Shown: positions 1 to 10,368, counted from the first letter of the stretch. The stretch is DNA of 64,000 nt from Armillaria gallica (GCA_037576215.1 JBANDB010000018.1:310001-374000), one strand, 5' to 3'. Notes: generated from the sequence alone by a model not told the origin. Program-made: numbers and translations.

Positions 1-709
1 AAAACAAACCATTGGCGAGACTAAACTTAGGAATCTTATGTTTTTTTATAGACTTGTTACAGGTCGAGCAAATAGACACACATATGTCCTCGTCGTCCCT
101 TATCTCAATCCCCCGAGGATCCAGCTGTAAACCTGCTAACGGACCAGAATCATAAGGTAGCGGCACATTCGTGCCAGTCCATACGGAACAAGGGTGACCG
201 TCAACATCACTGGGAACTCGGAGACAAGTCAAGTCACAATCACGCAAATTAGTATTACGCACATCACAAAATGGACAATGTACAGCACAAACAGCACACA
301 TAGACGTTCGAAGTGCATCACTACCTGTATCAGTCATGAAATCAGACAACAGCCTCTCCTTCAGCGCAGAGGAAGGCCTTGTCAGCCACGCATCTTTAAT
401 ACCCTGTAGCTTTCTCTTAAACTCAACGAGCTCCTCATTTTGTTCCTCCAGTATGTCCGCAGCTCTTGCTCTGACGTACTCAGCCTGACACTTTCCTTTC
501 CTAAGTGTTGTGATATACTCATGTATGATCTTTCTACTGTCCCTTAATGTATCAACACTCCCAGCTAAGCCATGACACTCAATAAGACGCTTACAAGCTC
601 GATGGGACATACGCTTAACAAGGGAATCTATAGAGAGTAGATAGTTGTCTAACCATCTCATCTGATCTCGTGCAGCCTGTGGCAAATCAGAGGAGGGGGA
701 AGAAGACAT
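1..709 (-). CDS. Helitron Rep/helicase protein, DUF6570 region (partial)
   Basis: Open from an ATG at 709 to the window edge, about 236 codons. The first ~140 residues are charged and probably helical. Then come Cys pairs (CAVC, CPFC), a PLPYDSGPLAGLQLDP stretch and a second Cys pair (CSTC) followed by KIPKFSLANGLF. This order, a Cys pair and then P.FSLANG.F, is the hallmark of the DUF6570 domain of fungal Helitron proteins. The known role of the full protein is rolling-circle transposition by a HUH endonuclease fused to a PIF1-type helicase; those domains are beyond the window. The frame continues upstream past the ATG through 17 codons to a single TGA at 763-761, so the ATG is only a convenient boundary. 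Confidence 0.7.
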   Translation of the reverse strand, partial: MSSSPSSDLPQAARDQMRWLDNYLLSIDSLVKRMSHRACKRLIECHGLAGSVDTLRDSRKIIHEYITTLRKGKCQAEYVRARAADILEEQNEELVEFKRKLQGIKDAWLTRPSSALKERLLSDFMTDTGSDALRTSMCAVCAVHCPFCDVRNTNLRDCDLTCLRVPSDVDGHPCSVWTGTNVPLPYDSGPLAGLQLDPRGIEIRDDEDICVSICSTCNKSIKKHKIPKFSLANGLF

Positions 710-760
710 GGATTGGTTAGATGCACATGCACCTTCTTTAAAATGCTCTTGAACACAGCA

Positions 761-1738
761 TCATAATTGTTTAGTAGAACACAGTGCAATATCCGGTATA
801 TGATGAGAACGCGCGACTGTAAGCACATACGCTGCCGGTAAGTCCTTGATTAAATCCAAATGAGACAAAGATGACTCTATCCTTTGCACAAGGTCTTCCA
901 AGAATGTACTCATACATTCACGAGACATGTTCCCTTTATAACCAACAGCACAGACAGCCGAATACAGTTTTTTGCTTGTTAGATGAGCCACCTTAGCAAC
1001 AAACGACTGTAGATATCGCAAGCAATCCAGCGACAGCGATTGACCAGACACGTAAGACTGGGCTATGCGTGAGCAACATGGAACACTACTAGATAACATC
1101 GGACATGCATGAGCTGCGTTGACCCATGCTGTACGAAAACAGTCACCAAGCAGAACGTGAGACAATATAGCAGCTCGCATTTGACCCTCCCCTTTATAGT
1201 CCCTAGGTCGTAACCCATGAAGACCAGCTAGTTCTGTCAACATTCTCATATCCTCACTGAAAACATATATACGTTCGCCCACAGTTTCTCTGCCAAAAAA
1301 CATTGAATGCAAAATACTGATGGCGAGCGAACTCAATTCTCCTGATGGACCTGAGTCAGCAGTCTGGTGCACAGATCGCGACCCTTGAGCAACAGCGCAA
1401 CGAGAACGACCTGGTCCATGAGACGAGGCCCCAGTCAAATGAGATCCTTCCATTACCGAATCAATGTTGTCGTTGGAAACAGACAATGACCGGACAGCAA
1501 CAGAGGATACGACCCTCCTGCCCTGAGTGAGAAAGGGTCGCACATCAGACATATCACAGCACTCTACATCACTGCGAAAAGTCTGGCAGGCCGAAGAGAC
1601 TACACGAGCACTACAGCGGAGCACAGGCACTACAGGGGTCTCACGCAAGAATGACTGCGCAGATCCAGTCACTGGGTAGAGAGTCAGCAGCGTTCCGATC
1701 CCATCTATGCATTGAGCGCTTACCCGGGCGAAACAAAT
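761..1738 (-). pseudogene. Helitron protein, SAP-like middle segment
   Basis: This reading frame is the same frame as the DUF6570 segment and is separated from it by one TGA at 763-761. It holds two SAP-like helix-turn-helix stretches: one around LTELAGLHGLRPRDY followed by an AAILSHVLLGDC tail, and a C-terminal one around YVLTVARSHHIPD. SAP domains are short DNA-binding motifs; their presence in large agaricomycete Helitron proteins fits but is only my reading of the pattern. At its upstream end the frame (residues ARVSAQCIDGIG) takes over from the retropepsin-like frame near 1730, so a one-base shift or a missed intron lies there. I call it a pseudogene because of the stop plus the frame change. 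Confidence 0.55.
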
Positions 1739-2021
1739 TGTTGTACACAGCCACTAGGTCTGTCCCAATCATTGCATCGCAGTCATCAATAGGCTGTATT
1801 TCGAATGGAAGCACCAATGTAGCAGCTCCAAATTCGCCCTGCACAGTAACATTTAAATCGGCAGACTCAGAACGGACGACGTCTTCGAGGAAGGAGAAGT
1901 AAGCTGAGGATAGAACAGAGCACCTATTAGACGTAAAGGTCGTCCTGAAGCCAGAGCATCCAGCCAATGTCAGAATTTCCATATCGCGGGAGGAAAGAAA
2001 GGAAGGTTGGATTCGAGCCAA
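1641..2021 (-). pseudogene. Helitron protein, second retropepsin-like segment
   Basis: An open frame with an all-beta look ending in the motif DAMIGTDLVAVYNNLF, comparable to the (I/V)LG.DW strand of retroviral-type aspartic proteases. No DTG/DSG catalytic triad is visible, so at most this is an inactive fold relic or a structural domain. It repeats the layout of 2786-3064, implying an internal duplication of a retropepsin-like plus SAP-like module. Only the part above about 1730 is likely real coding; below that the neighbouring frame carries the protein-like sequence. Confidence 0.45.
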
Positions 2022-2071
2022 AAACAGAGGGGTAAATACATGATTTCAAATTACGTCCATAAAATCAAAAA

Positions 2072-2593
2072 TCACCCGACAGCATGTGGAAAATAAAATT
2101 CTGCAAGGAAATCCAAGCATCCTACAGGTATAGTGGATACAGCATTACCCACACTGAACGAGCAGTGACCAAGGAATAAATGATTGGCTATCATCTCCCT
2201 AAGAGCAGGTCTCGTAGAAGATGAGGGTATATCTATACAATGAGCATGAGCAATAGCCTTTAACTCGCATTCCGACATATGCTCGAACCCAGCATTGACA
2301 ATCCGAAGGAGGTATGAACTCTCATCCATGTAGGGCGCGTATTGAACAGCCAAGAGTCTATGAATGGAGGCTGTTTCAGCAGCATGACATCTATTGCGAG
2401 CGACGGAGGGTACAAAGAAATTGGCATACAACGAAAGCCGAGTGGAGGTAACGTTGGCAATTATATTGGACCCGACGATGCACAAGAGCACAAAAACGTG
2501 GGGATAAACGCTAGAGGCTCTACACGCACTGACAACGTCTTGGCAAGCTGCTCCACGCTTGGACACACACAATCCCACCAGCATATGCTCCAT
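2072..2593 (-). pseudogene. Helitron protein, first SAP-like segment
   Basis: 173 codons open on the minus strand, with a SAP-like stretch near the C-terminal third (ECELKAIAHAHCIDIPSS, then an LREMIANHLFLGHC tail). The pattern of Ala/His-rich helix, turn, helix and a short GHC/GDC end matches the related stretch at 761-1738. It is flanked on both sides by retropepsin-like segments in other frames, joined by undetected introns or by decay. Function beyond belonging to the Helitron protein cannot be stated. Confidence 0.45.
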
Positions 2594-2785
2594 GATTTGA
2601 TTTCAAAAAACTTGCGAATCAGAACAGGATGTGCCAACCACTAAACCATGGCCAAACAACAGCTTCACGATAACACTGTCCTCGGCAGTCGCCAAAAATT
2701 GGCGCGAGTTAATCCGGCACAACATGTCATACAGATCAATGAGACGTTTCAGAGTAGAAGGCCTCTCTAGCAATACATCAGTTTA

Positions 2786-3064
2786 CTAGAAATCTACGGA
2801 CGAAGAATACTCACCTGGCCAAGTATGTGAAACAGTCACAAACTGTTGGAACCAGTCAAACCCCAACACAATGTCTGTCCGTAAATCTTCCTCTGGAACC
2901 AAACAGATGGCAAGAGAATGAGATCCTGCCTCGGTGTTAACACACAACTGAGCGGTATCTTCCCCATCTACATGAACATTACTAGAGCGAAAGGAAGAGG
3001 GCAACATGAGACAACAAGAATAAGTATATCGCTGGCCATTGATACTGCAAGCTGGCATGGCCAT
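2786..3064 (-). pseudogene. Helitron protein, first retropepsin-like segment
   Basis: 92 codons from an ATG at 3064. The last third contains DIVLGFDWFQQF, the VLG.DW signature strand of retropepsin-like folds; no catalytic DTG is visible. It is probably the N-terminal recognisable part of the element's protein, and the same module recurs at 1641-2021. It could instead be a separate gag-protease relic, but the continuing minus-strand series into DUF6570 favours one Helitron protein. Confidence 0.4.
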
Positions 3065-4254
3065 AATTTAGAGCCAAAAGAGCGAGGATGAGACAGACTG
3101 CGACTGAGTTAGGAGTCTGCAACCGCAGAGCACAGAAAACGGTTTAATGCACGATCATTACACAGCCGCAAAAAAGTTAGGGGGCACATCAGTTGGCTGG
3201 CAGTGTGCTTTTGCATGCCAAACAGAAGCACAATAGTGTTTTATCCATAACCCACTACCAAGGTAGCAGGAATCACAGCTTTGCACATTCCTGGGAGCTA
3301 TTTCCCATGCTTCAGATATCGATTCCACCCCCATTATATGTATCGTATTAATCCCATCGGTCTGCCACTCTCAGCTACGTCATCAGTGCACGCAAGTGTA
3401 CCAGATTGGTGCTGAATTTCCTGCCCTCCCATTCATCGACATCGCTTGGGTCTCAAAAAAAGAAATGCAGGCCCGAAAATAATATTCCATGCACTGCTCA
3501 ACGCCCACCCATGGCATATTTTGGGTGAATGCATCGACGTGCGCTTGGATGTGCCTACCGTGGGAATATAGTATTCCCAATCTGATAGGCTTGGAATCTT
3601 GGACAAAATATTTGTATAATCTGTTCTTTTAGATATAGAATGTGCACTGGTATAATATATGAAGACTCTGTAAGCTTCTTTCTCACTGCATGTAGGACTA
3701 GTGAGAGAAGAACATTTTGAGTTGATTTCCAGAATTTGCCGGACAGCCCCTAAATCACTTGCAGTGACCAACAGGTTGCAATTGTACAGTCAATGTAGCT
3801 CTTCTAGCGCTCAATTTTTACCAGATGGTGTCTATTAGTATTCATATTTTATGTATAGCTTTTGTGTCCCTATTCTTTATCTGATTCAAAGATAAATATG
3901 AATTACATTATCAAATGCAAATGCAACACATCCTTCCCACAGTACACATTCAAACGAGAATACAGAGTCTGTAAAAGTATGGATTTCATTTATTCTGGGT
4001 GGCATATATCTGAAAAGGCACCTGCCCTGAGCCTCCGACACAATAACTTTGTTTCGGTGAGACAATCAGACGAAAATGCACCAAGATAGAATATGAGCAT
4101 ACATTTTCTAAGCAATGAAGTGAATAACGAGGTTTATACAAGTGGATCTCTGTAAATCAGACACTATGTTTGGACAACATAAAGCATAATATTGCATATG
4201 CACCTCATCCGGACCTTGGTGATGGTATATGGAACTGCACAGAATGGATATACT
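3065..4254. other. A/T-rich stretch, no supported gene
   Basis: Only short overlapping frames on both strands, none with a recognisable domain or convincing splice pattern. It should contain the 5' end of the Helitron and its insertion junction, which I could not locate. Confidence 0.5.
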
Positions 4255-4880
4255 CTAACAAATGGCCTCAAAATGCGGTTTATCAACCATGAAATACATA
4301 TTAATCAAGGTTGGGATGTATTTCATACACAGAAAACTACATACATATACTCTACACTGCCATAATACTATATTCCGATGATTTTGAGGCCACAGAAGGG
4401 ATGAATTGAACAGAGGATACGTCCCGAGCATGTATTCCGCTCGCTCAATCGCTCCGGTCCGTGAAACCGCAGAGTGATCAAGTGGCTGTGTCGCTTCTTT
4501 TCTGCTTCTTTCCCTACTGGCCATGTGTAAGCCCTCACACGAGGCAGCATTATTAGCTCCATCCCAGATGACGAGGAACGCTACCAACGCATTTGCCATT
4601 GATTATGATGCCCACCAATGCCTACTGGCAACCATGATACCCAATCCCATTCCTGTTACGACCCACCCCAGCATTCCCGCATCGAAATCGGGGCCAATCT
4701 GCATCGACCCCAGTTTTCAAATGCACCAACGATACTAGGTCTAACCTGAAAAACAACATCGACCACCTTCTGCAGCCAGGAAAGCGATGCACACCCGATG
4801 CCGACGACAACGATGACGGTCACGATGGCGACAGCAACGGTGTGAGGGGTGGGGAGGCTTCGAGCATGAAGCAGAGTCTT
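4255..4880 (-). CDS. Possible small two-TM membrane protein (unrecognised)
   Basis: Joining minus-strand frames across short GT/AG introns gives two clear hydrophobic stretches: HTVAVAIVTVIVVVGIGC (about 4840-4790) and, after an intron acceptor near 4700, GMLGWVVTGMGLGIMVATFL (about 4680-4590). A polar tail ends at 4255 or, in the other frame, near 4370. I could not find a good start codon: the nearest ATG in frame needs an implausibly short (28-nt) intron. The protein family is not recognised. Either a small membrane protein with a missed first exon or a relic. Confidence 0.3.
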
Positions 4881-5858
4881 ACAAAGTCATAGCCGAGGGA
4901 TGGAGTGGAAGGTGAGGATGTGCCGGAGAGGTGCAGAAGGGTGGATGGGTGCAAGCGAGGTCGGGATGCGGACAGCGGGCGACGCTGACAACATGCACGC
5001 CTTTTTAGGCATCATGTTGTGATGAGCGTGCCCGAATTCATGGCTACGCGACCACAGGTACCCCCACCACTACCTGCTGCCTGGCGTCATCACCGTTGCG
5101 CGCCTACTCCCTGTCCCGAAGCACACATTCTCCAGCATGTCTCACCCTTTTCGGCAGTGCATTAATCCCCACGTCCTCACAGTCCCCGTTTTCGACCATA
5201 CCTGATAGCGATGACCACCGTCGATGCCTACAGCCCGCTGTGCCCGCCCACCAGCACATATTTTATTGTTGATTATATATATTCAAATACTACATGTATT
5301 TATTTATTTAATGATACAAGATTATCTTAATACGTGTCGACAAACACACATAGTGATCAATGACAGGTGTATATTTCTGCGGCCCAAGCCTTTGTCAGCA
5401 ATGCACACATTGCACTTGGCTCAAGTGTTACTGGGGAATGTGCACATTGGCTTTCACTGTAACATTTCCTCAGTGTATCATGTCAACAATGCACACGTTG
5501 CACTTGGCTCTAGTATTACTGGGAAATGTGTGCATTGGCTTGCACTGTAACTACTGGAGAACGTACACTTTCTGGACACGAAGGGGTGTCGGCACTAGCT
5601 GTTACTGTCGGGGCCATCGTCGGCGATTGAGCGAATGCAAATTGGGTACCTCCGAATCGTGACTTCGGCATATAGTTCGAGATAAACTGCCTCTATAAGA
5701 GTCCAAGTATCCGGAGTCATCCAGAGTAGGAACGACGATTTAGAATTTGGGTAAGCCTACAGCATGATATGGTATACTCATGCCCAACATACATGGATGT
5801 CAGCGCATACACTAACGAAACATCTAAGTAGGCCGTAGAGCTTTGTCGTCCTCGAAAT
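4881..5858. other. Non-coding stretch with a short repeat
   Basis: No supported gene. It contains the 88-bp-period imperfect direct repeat at 5398-5551, and A/T-rich sequence around 5270-5320. Confidence 0.5.
5398..5551. repeat. Two imperfect direct repeats, 88-bp period, with inverted parts
   Basis: The segment 5398-5463 recurs at 5486-5551 with a few substitutions (both run from CAATGCACAC to CACTGTAAC). Within each copy an AATGCACAC stretch is followed by its near-inverse; the 5' arm of copy 1 (CAATGCACACATT) is the exact reverse complement of AATGTGTGCATTG in copy 2, so the region could fold back. No element was identified. Confidence 0.6.
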
Positions 5859-6173
5859 ATGTTTGGTGACCTATCCGTTCAAAAGTTATCGGCAGCCATG
5901 TCCACCACCAGTATTTTCGCTGATTGGCCTAGGGAGGCGTTTGTGCCATTCAGCCAGGGTCCGCGTGCATACATGGGTCGGAAGTATGTTCTCAAGTCCC
6001 TCAATGACAGACTACTGATCATTAAACATAGATTTGCTGAAACCGAGTGTGTCGCTGTACTCACGATGCTCATCTCGAAGTACAAAATAACTGTTAGGGA
6101 AAAACCCGGCGAAACTTTCAAGCAAAGGAGGGACAGAATTTTGAAAACGAAGAGCGTCCTTACGTTGACGTGA
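5859..6173 (+). pseudogene. Cytochrome P450 C-terminal relic, heme Cys replaced
   Basis: The sequence carries the heme-binding region of a fungal P450: FVPFSQGPRAYMGRK, where the invariant cysteine of F..G.R.C.G is Tyr (codon TAC for expected TGC). After a short intron (GTATGT near 5982 to an AG near 6031) the frame reads FAETECVAVLTMLISKYK and then the usual acidic C-terminal strand region, ending TLT. P450s are heme monooxygenases; without the thiolate ligand this one cannot bind heme normally. Upstream I see no I-helix (A/G)GX(D/E)T(T/S) or EXXR motif, so only the last ~85 residues remain. It is a remnant, not a gene. Confidence 0.75.
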
Positions 6174-6641
6174 GTGTATTTCTTCTTAATTAGTAGGCGT
6201 GTTGAACTTGACATCGGGAAATTGAAGGCCTGCTCATATGCCACTTCTGTTCATCAGACGGGAATGACACTTAAACGTTTTCAAAAAAGATGGATAGGGT
6301 ATAGATATTGTTGGCACAAGACGAGATCCATTGTGATGAATTGTGGTATATCATGCTTCCGTCTACCTCTGTCCAATGGGCGTACGCTCCATCTTCGACG
6401 TGAAAATAAACCATTTCGTCTTCGCTTCCTATAATGTGATTGTGGGGTTTTGTCGTTCCCTCTACTACGCCACCAAATCCTCACACCTCGATCAGATACT
6501 AGAAAGGGATGGAGCCGTTGGGCGAGGAGGCTAATTGATAGGACAACTTTCCATGTACAAAACGCGAAACATGTCATCGACAGTGTTGTTGGCCTGAGCG
6601 ATTCGAATAGTCTTTATCAAGTTTGTATGAATTTAGGGTAA

Positions 6642-7034
6642 GCTAAGTGTGGCAATGAGCCATAAGTCAAAGGACGGCAGCGAAGTGACTTACCGATTAC
6701 GCTTGCCTACTCGTGCGTTGCTGTAACATTCCGATGATAGTTTGACCAAGGTAGAGGAGTCGTATGTCACGCAAGAAGTCGGTTCAGTCGTCGAATACTG
6801 TGTGGTAACGACTTCGACCTTGACCGTGACGGCAATGCGGGGATATTCAGGCGCGGCTATGGACGACGCGCGGAATGTAAGAAGGGCGAGGATGTCCTAC
6901 GAAACAGGTCAGACGAGGCAAGGTGCGCACGCAGGGACACACACCTTTACGAAGACCAAGACGGATAGTGCCATCGCGATGGCGATGGCAAAGAGATAGC
7001 TGGTGGTTTGGATAAACTGGTTGTTGCTAATCAT
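6642..7034 (-). CDS. Small single-pass membrane protein, diverged copy 1
   Basis: Exon 1 (7034-6945, 30 codons) encodes MISNNQFIQTTSY and a hydrophobic run (LFAIAIAMALSVLVFVK). A short intron (GTGTGT...GTAG) leads to exon 2 (6896-6694), starting DILALLTFR, with the family markers APEYPRIAVTVKVE and STLVKLSSEC. The third exon aligned with the other two copies is not recognisable: the best acceptor leads to a stop after a few codons (NRLP). Same strand, exon order and promoter motif as the copies at 15.5 and 20.6 kb. Function unknown; probably an older, C-terminally truncated member. Confidence 0.5.
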
Positions 7035-7287
7035 GTTTGTGCTGAGTGAGGGATATTGGACGAGCAGTGGGGGGTATATATACGCCAGAGAGGTCTCTAC
7101 CCCTACCCTTTGATCGTAGTGAGTCTGGGAGCAGATGTTTGTATAGTGAAACAAAAAGTCTCACCGACGAGAAGGAAGTTTGAAGGAGATTCACTGAACC
7201 TAAGTTCTCTCAGATATTGTTTTCCGTCAAGACGTTTGCATCGACGCGCCGCCTTTCCAGGTCTGTCAGCAAAACGAAATCTTGTTG

Positions 7288-7373
7288 TGGGTCCATATGA
7301 TGACCGACGGGGGGAAAAGACTCCGCGGAGGCAATGAAAGGCAGAAATAGGGGACATTCTTGAAACTGAAACG
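7288..7373 (+). promoter_or_regulatory. Shared upstream block, copy 1
   Basis: Contains TGGGTCC (7288), CCGCGGAGGCAAT (7323-7335), a 10-base spacer, GAATAGGGG variant (GAAATAGGGG, 7345-7354) and GAAACTGAAACG (7362-7373). The same order recurs at 16.6 and 21.6 kb, each time 240-290 bp upstream of a membrane-protein gene on the minus strand, and partly at 23.84 kb. Probably a promoter element; the bound factor is unknown. Confidence 0.55.
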
Positions 7374-8123
7374 CTGAAAAACCGGCGGAAAACGGAAAGT
7401 AAGTTTAGAGACCAAGGGACAGCCTCAGGTAGTTTCGGTCGATACTAGTTCATGCTCAGCAAGACCATAGTCGTTTATCTGTCAGAGGAAAATCCAGAAA
7501 CGTTCGTCAATCGGCCTTCAATCTGACAAAGAGCTGTGCATTCGAGTAGTGGAATGCATCCCCGTACCGCCGTCCAAGTTAAACGTTAAATGATGGTGGA
7601 GATTTGTGGATTTGTGTAAGATTGGGGAAGAAACTAGAAATGCAGAATTGGTATCGCCCGGTGGGATACCAAGCTAGACGAATGAGTTGAGGATAACTTT
7701 GGAATTACTAGCTGCCTGGCTCCGAAGGCCTGATAGCAGGAAAAGAAGAGTACTAGTGAATAGCGTTCGTGTGCATCTGGTTAAATCCCGCTAAGACATT
7801 ATTTGCTTATTTATTTATTTAATTAATTGAATCCGAGCACAAAATTACGAAGTTGTCTAGGTTCGAAGACTCCGACGATGTTCGGCCGACCGACCCTTAA
7901 GTCGTCTTTGCCTCCCGACAGTCATGTTCGTTCTCCTCCGCATTCCAAACGTCTTCTATCCATACACTTGTCATAGGCTCCAGTAATTTATCAACATTCA
8001 TGTTCAGCATGCCACTGGACAATGTTTCAAATTCGCGCGCTTTGGCCATCGAAAATAATGATATCTTGATCAATGCACCGCTATAAAATATCCCCCGACG
8101 TCTCCCTCTAACACACTACTACC
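7374..8123. other. Intergenic, no gene seen
   Basis: Low-complexity A/T (TTTA-type) around 7800-7830; otherwise nothing recognisable. Holds the promoter of RING gene A; TATAAAA lies at 8082, about 40 bp before its ATG. Confidence 0.5.
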
Positions 8124-8883
8124 ATGTCTACTTCCTGCGTATGCAGTATCTGCTTCTCCGACTTTGTCGATCCCGTTTGCACACCCTGTGGTAACCCTTG
8201 TTCTTACGCTCCCCGCGATTTTGACTCTGATTGTCGGTGGCAGGACACGTCTACTGCTCAAGATGCATCACAGAAGCCACCAGCATCCAGCGCGACGAAG
8301 GATCCGTCACAGCTCCGTGTCCAACCTGTCGCAAGTTGTTCTCTATCAACGATGACCCCGTCCGTGCCCTCCACCCTGTCATTAAGCTGAAAACTTACCA
8401 AACATCTAGCGCTCCTACGACACTCATGACTACTTTGGCTACCCCCTGCGGAGGCTCTACGTGAATGGACTGCGTGTTAACTTTGAGGACAAGGTGAACA
8501 GGCTAGAAGATCGCATCGTGACTTTGGAGCGAGAGTATCAACGACTGCGACTCGGAAACAAGGACCTGTTACTGCCACCTAGGCATCTGCGCCAGCAAGG
8601 TGAGAAGAACGCTCGGTCCATGCCATGGCTCGCGCGTACACCCCGTACGGGTCCCGGGTTTCCGCAATGGGCTCTGCGAGAGGAGCGTGATGCATCGCGC
8701 ATGAGGTGGTTGGCGAAGGGATTTATGTGAGTTTTTCCTGCCCTAATGTTAGAATTCCCCTCATCCCATTGCAGATTTGGATTGATGATGTTGGCAGGGT
8801 CTGTTGCGGGTCTAACCCTGTACGATGCCTTTGGAGTAAGTAGGTACACTCGTTCGGTATTGGATTCTTCGATTTCGGTCTAG
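8124..8883 (+). CDS. RING-finger/coiled-coil protein A, with hydrophobic C-terminal tail
   Basis: Exon 1 starts MSTSCVCSICFSDF and ends after ...CTPC plus the first base of Gly. After a ~54-nt intron the frame resumes HVYCSRCITEA and later CPTCRKLF, completing a C3HC4 RING (CX2CX11CXHX2CX2C...CX2C). A 50-nt intron (GTCCGT near 8359 to TCTAG at 8408) gives a short coiled coil (VNRLEDRIVTLEREYQRLR). A third intron (GTGAGT at 8728 to GCAG) leads to a last exon with FGLMMLAGSVAGLTLY, a likely membrane anchor, ending at TAG 8881-8883. RING domains recruit E2 enzymes, so this is a predicted E3 ubiquitin ligase. In this copy the microexon of its relatives is fused to exon 2. Confidence 0.65.
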
Positions 8884-9032
8884 GGATTTACATTGCATTC
8901 GTTTCGCTTGTTATTACAAGTTCATTATAGCATTTCAAGTTACGCGGGGAACCAGCCAGAAAATAAGAGTCGAGTCTAGGCAAGTATATGCACCAATGAG
9001 AAAGACGTCTCTGGAGCTGAGCTTTCCTGAGC

Positions 9033-9832
9033 CTATCGTGGACGAGAGGTCGTTTTAGAACCAGCGAATGGATTCCAACCACTACGTTTGGTCGAGCGTG
9101 CACGGGTGAATGCCTCGAGATCTAGTAGACGATGTCTTGCCGTCGCGGGAACGCTTATGGATGACGAAGAATCAGCATCGAGCCTTGGGCGCTTCGAAGG
9201 AGGCATGATGGATCTAAGTCACAGCATATAAGGATATTTGATGACCCAATACGACACACGCACCTGTTACTGTCGCACACGCGCGCAGTCTTTTTCCCCG
9301 TCACCTTCAATTGTTTTCTCGCTTCTTGCAGATCTTTCTTCTCCTTCACGACCGCCGCGACAAGAACTCGATTCTCTCGCTCGAGGGTGGCGTTACGCGT
9401 CGCCAGCGCGTCAAGTCTTTGCTTGAATGCTTCTGGCTCCACGAAGACGCGCCGAATGCTTGGGGTGATGTAGCGGTGGAATTGCGTAGGGAGGGATTTG
9501 AGCTAGGCATGGAAATAAGAGAAGAGGACAATGGCAATCATGAATGGCGCACCTCCGGTAGGACTATGATAGGATGAGCGACGGGAGAACAGAGTGAGAA
9601 ACAGAAAACACTCACCGATACAGAAGGTAGTCCTGCAAGTAGGACACGATGCGGCGATTCCATCAGGGCTAGTCGACAAGATATGGTCGGACATGCATTT
9701 CAGGCAGTAGACATGGCCTGAAAACAGGAGTATTCAGCAATATTTCGTTCCTGCAGGATGTTGCTACTGACCGCAGGGTATCGAGACGGGCTCGGTATAG
9801 TCGCAGAGACATATGGCGCACTGGGTAGACAT
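9033..9832 (-). CDS. RING-finger/coiled-coil protein B
   Basis: Exon 1 (9832-9772) begins MSTQCAICLCDYTEPVSIPC. Exon 2 (9717-9616) gives HVYCLKCMSDH and CPTCRTTF, so all eight RING ligands are present. An 11-nt microexon (9563-9553, TCCTACCGGAG) adds V-L-P-E, and the next exon gives FHRYITPSIRRVFVEP, a box shared with C and D, then a coiled coil (LDALATRNATLERENRVL). A later intron (GTGCGT...TTAG) joins a basic tail starting MPPSKRPRLD, ending at the stop 9035-9033. Predicted RING E3 ligase; PSKRPRL looks like a nuclear localisation signal. The start is fixed by the ATG four codons before the first RING Cys. A composite CACGTG/ACGCGT motif lies about 50 bp upstream. Confidence 0.65.
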
Positions 9833-9883
9833 GATGGGAAAGAAGGAAAAATTAATTTGTTTTATTGGGAAGGAACACGCTAC

Positions 9884-9900
9884 ACGTGATTGACGCGTCG
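9884..9900. promoter_or_regulatory. Composite E-box + ACGCGT motif upstream of B
   Basis: CACGTGATTGACGCGTC, 52 bp before the ATG of gene B. The same 17 bases with C for T at position 8 occur at 21898-21914 before gene F; a version with 5 extra bases lies between D and E. CACGTG is a bHLH (E-box) site and ACGCGT is the MluI cell-cycle box (MBF) in other fungi; which factor binds here is unknown. Confidence 0.6.
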
Positions 9901-9936
9901 TCTCATTCGGAGCAAATTCGGAGTTGAATTTTTCCG

Positions 9937-10368
9937 TCAACTCAAACAGTGATTCTCATGGCCAACTTGACACATCTCCTGAAATCTGTCAATAACTGGA
10001 CAAACTTGCTGTGTGACCCCAGCGCGCGCCTCGCGAATTTCCGAGATAAGCCTGCAGTGATGGACGATGCAAGGGAGATTATATGAAGTAACGTCTCCGA
10101 TCTCAGCAAGAGATATATCGGTGCTAGGAGGCCCTTGCAATCGCCCGAGGTCCTCTGAGATTTTGTTGCGCCGGTCACGGATTCGTACATAGATGGACTT
10201 GATGTGCTGTAGCTCCTGATCAAGGTTGTCTATGTCGTTTATAATGGAGGCTCGTCAGACGTCGAGTGCCGAGGATCCTAATTGCAGGTGCCAGTGCTTA
10301 CTCGCGTTGACGGAAGACGCGTAAGGACGAATGCGCAGTTTGGGCAGGTATACTGGAGATATAATCAT
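9937..10368 (-). CDS. Possible small coiled-coil protein (unrecognised)
   Basis: From an ATG at 10368 the frame reads MIISPVYLPKLRIRPYASS, then a GTAAGC...GACGAG intron, then INDIDNLDQELQHIKSIYVR and on to VGHENHCLS at the stop near 9937, about 120 residues. The first part of exon 2 is helical with heptad character. It shares the space between RING gene B and the HET gene and is on the same strand as both. No family recognised; the N-terminal helix recalls the leader of agaricomycete F-box proteins but no F-box follows. Confidence 0.3.

Larger units (their letters stand above)
1..3064 (-). mobile_element. Helitron, 5' coding portion (continues past window start)
   Basis: A run of minus-strand coding segments reads toward the left edge and ends in a domain typical of fungal Helitrons (DUF6570, just before the Helitron helicase-like Rep domain, which would lie outside the window). 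From N to C the segments are: a retropepsin-like piece (3064-2786), a SAP-like piece (2593-2072), a second retropepsin-like piece (2021-1641), further SAP-like pieces (about 1738-761) and the DUF6570 part (709-1). The segments are broken by one in-frame TGA and at least one frame change, so this copy looks decayed. The 5' terminus (expected to begin TC inside an A/T target) should lie above 3064 on the plus strand, but I could not pin it. Confidence 0.7.

Noticed and set aside
6700..7000. Plus-strand frame with MRGYSG, seen again near 16.1 and 21.1 kb
   Set aside because: These are the antisense of exon 2 of the three membrane-protein genes; the minus strand has the consistent splice plan.
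7362..7373. True interferon-type response element
   Set aside because: Fungi have no IRF transcription factors; only the repeated occurrence is reported, not the vertebrate function.
7858..7875. GGTTCGAA-like sequence that recalls a tRNA T-loop
   Set aside because: No acceptor stem, D-arm or anticodon arm can be built around it; no tRNA gene was found in the window.
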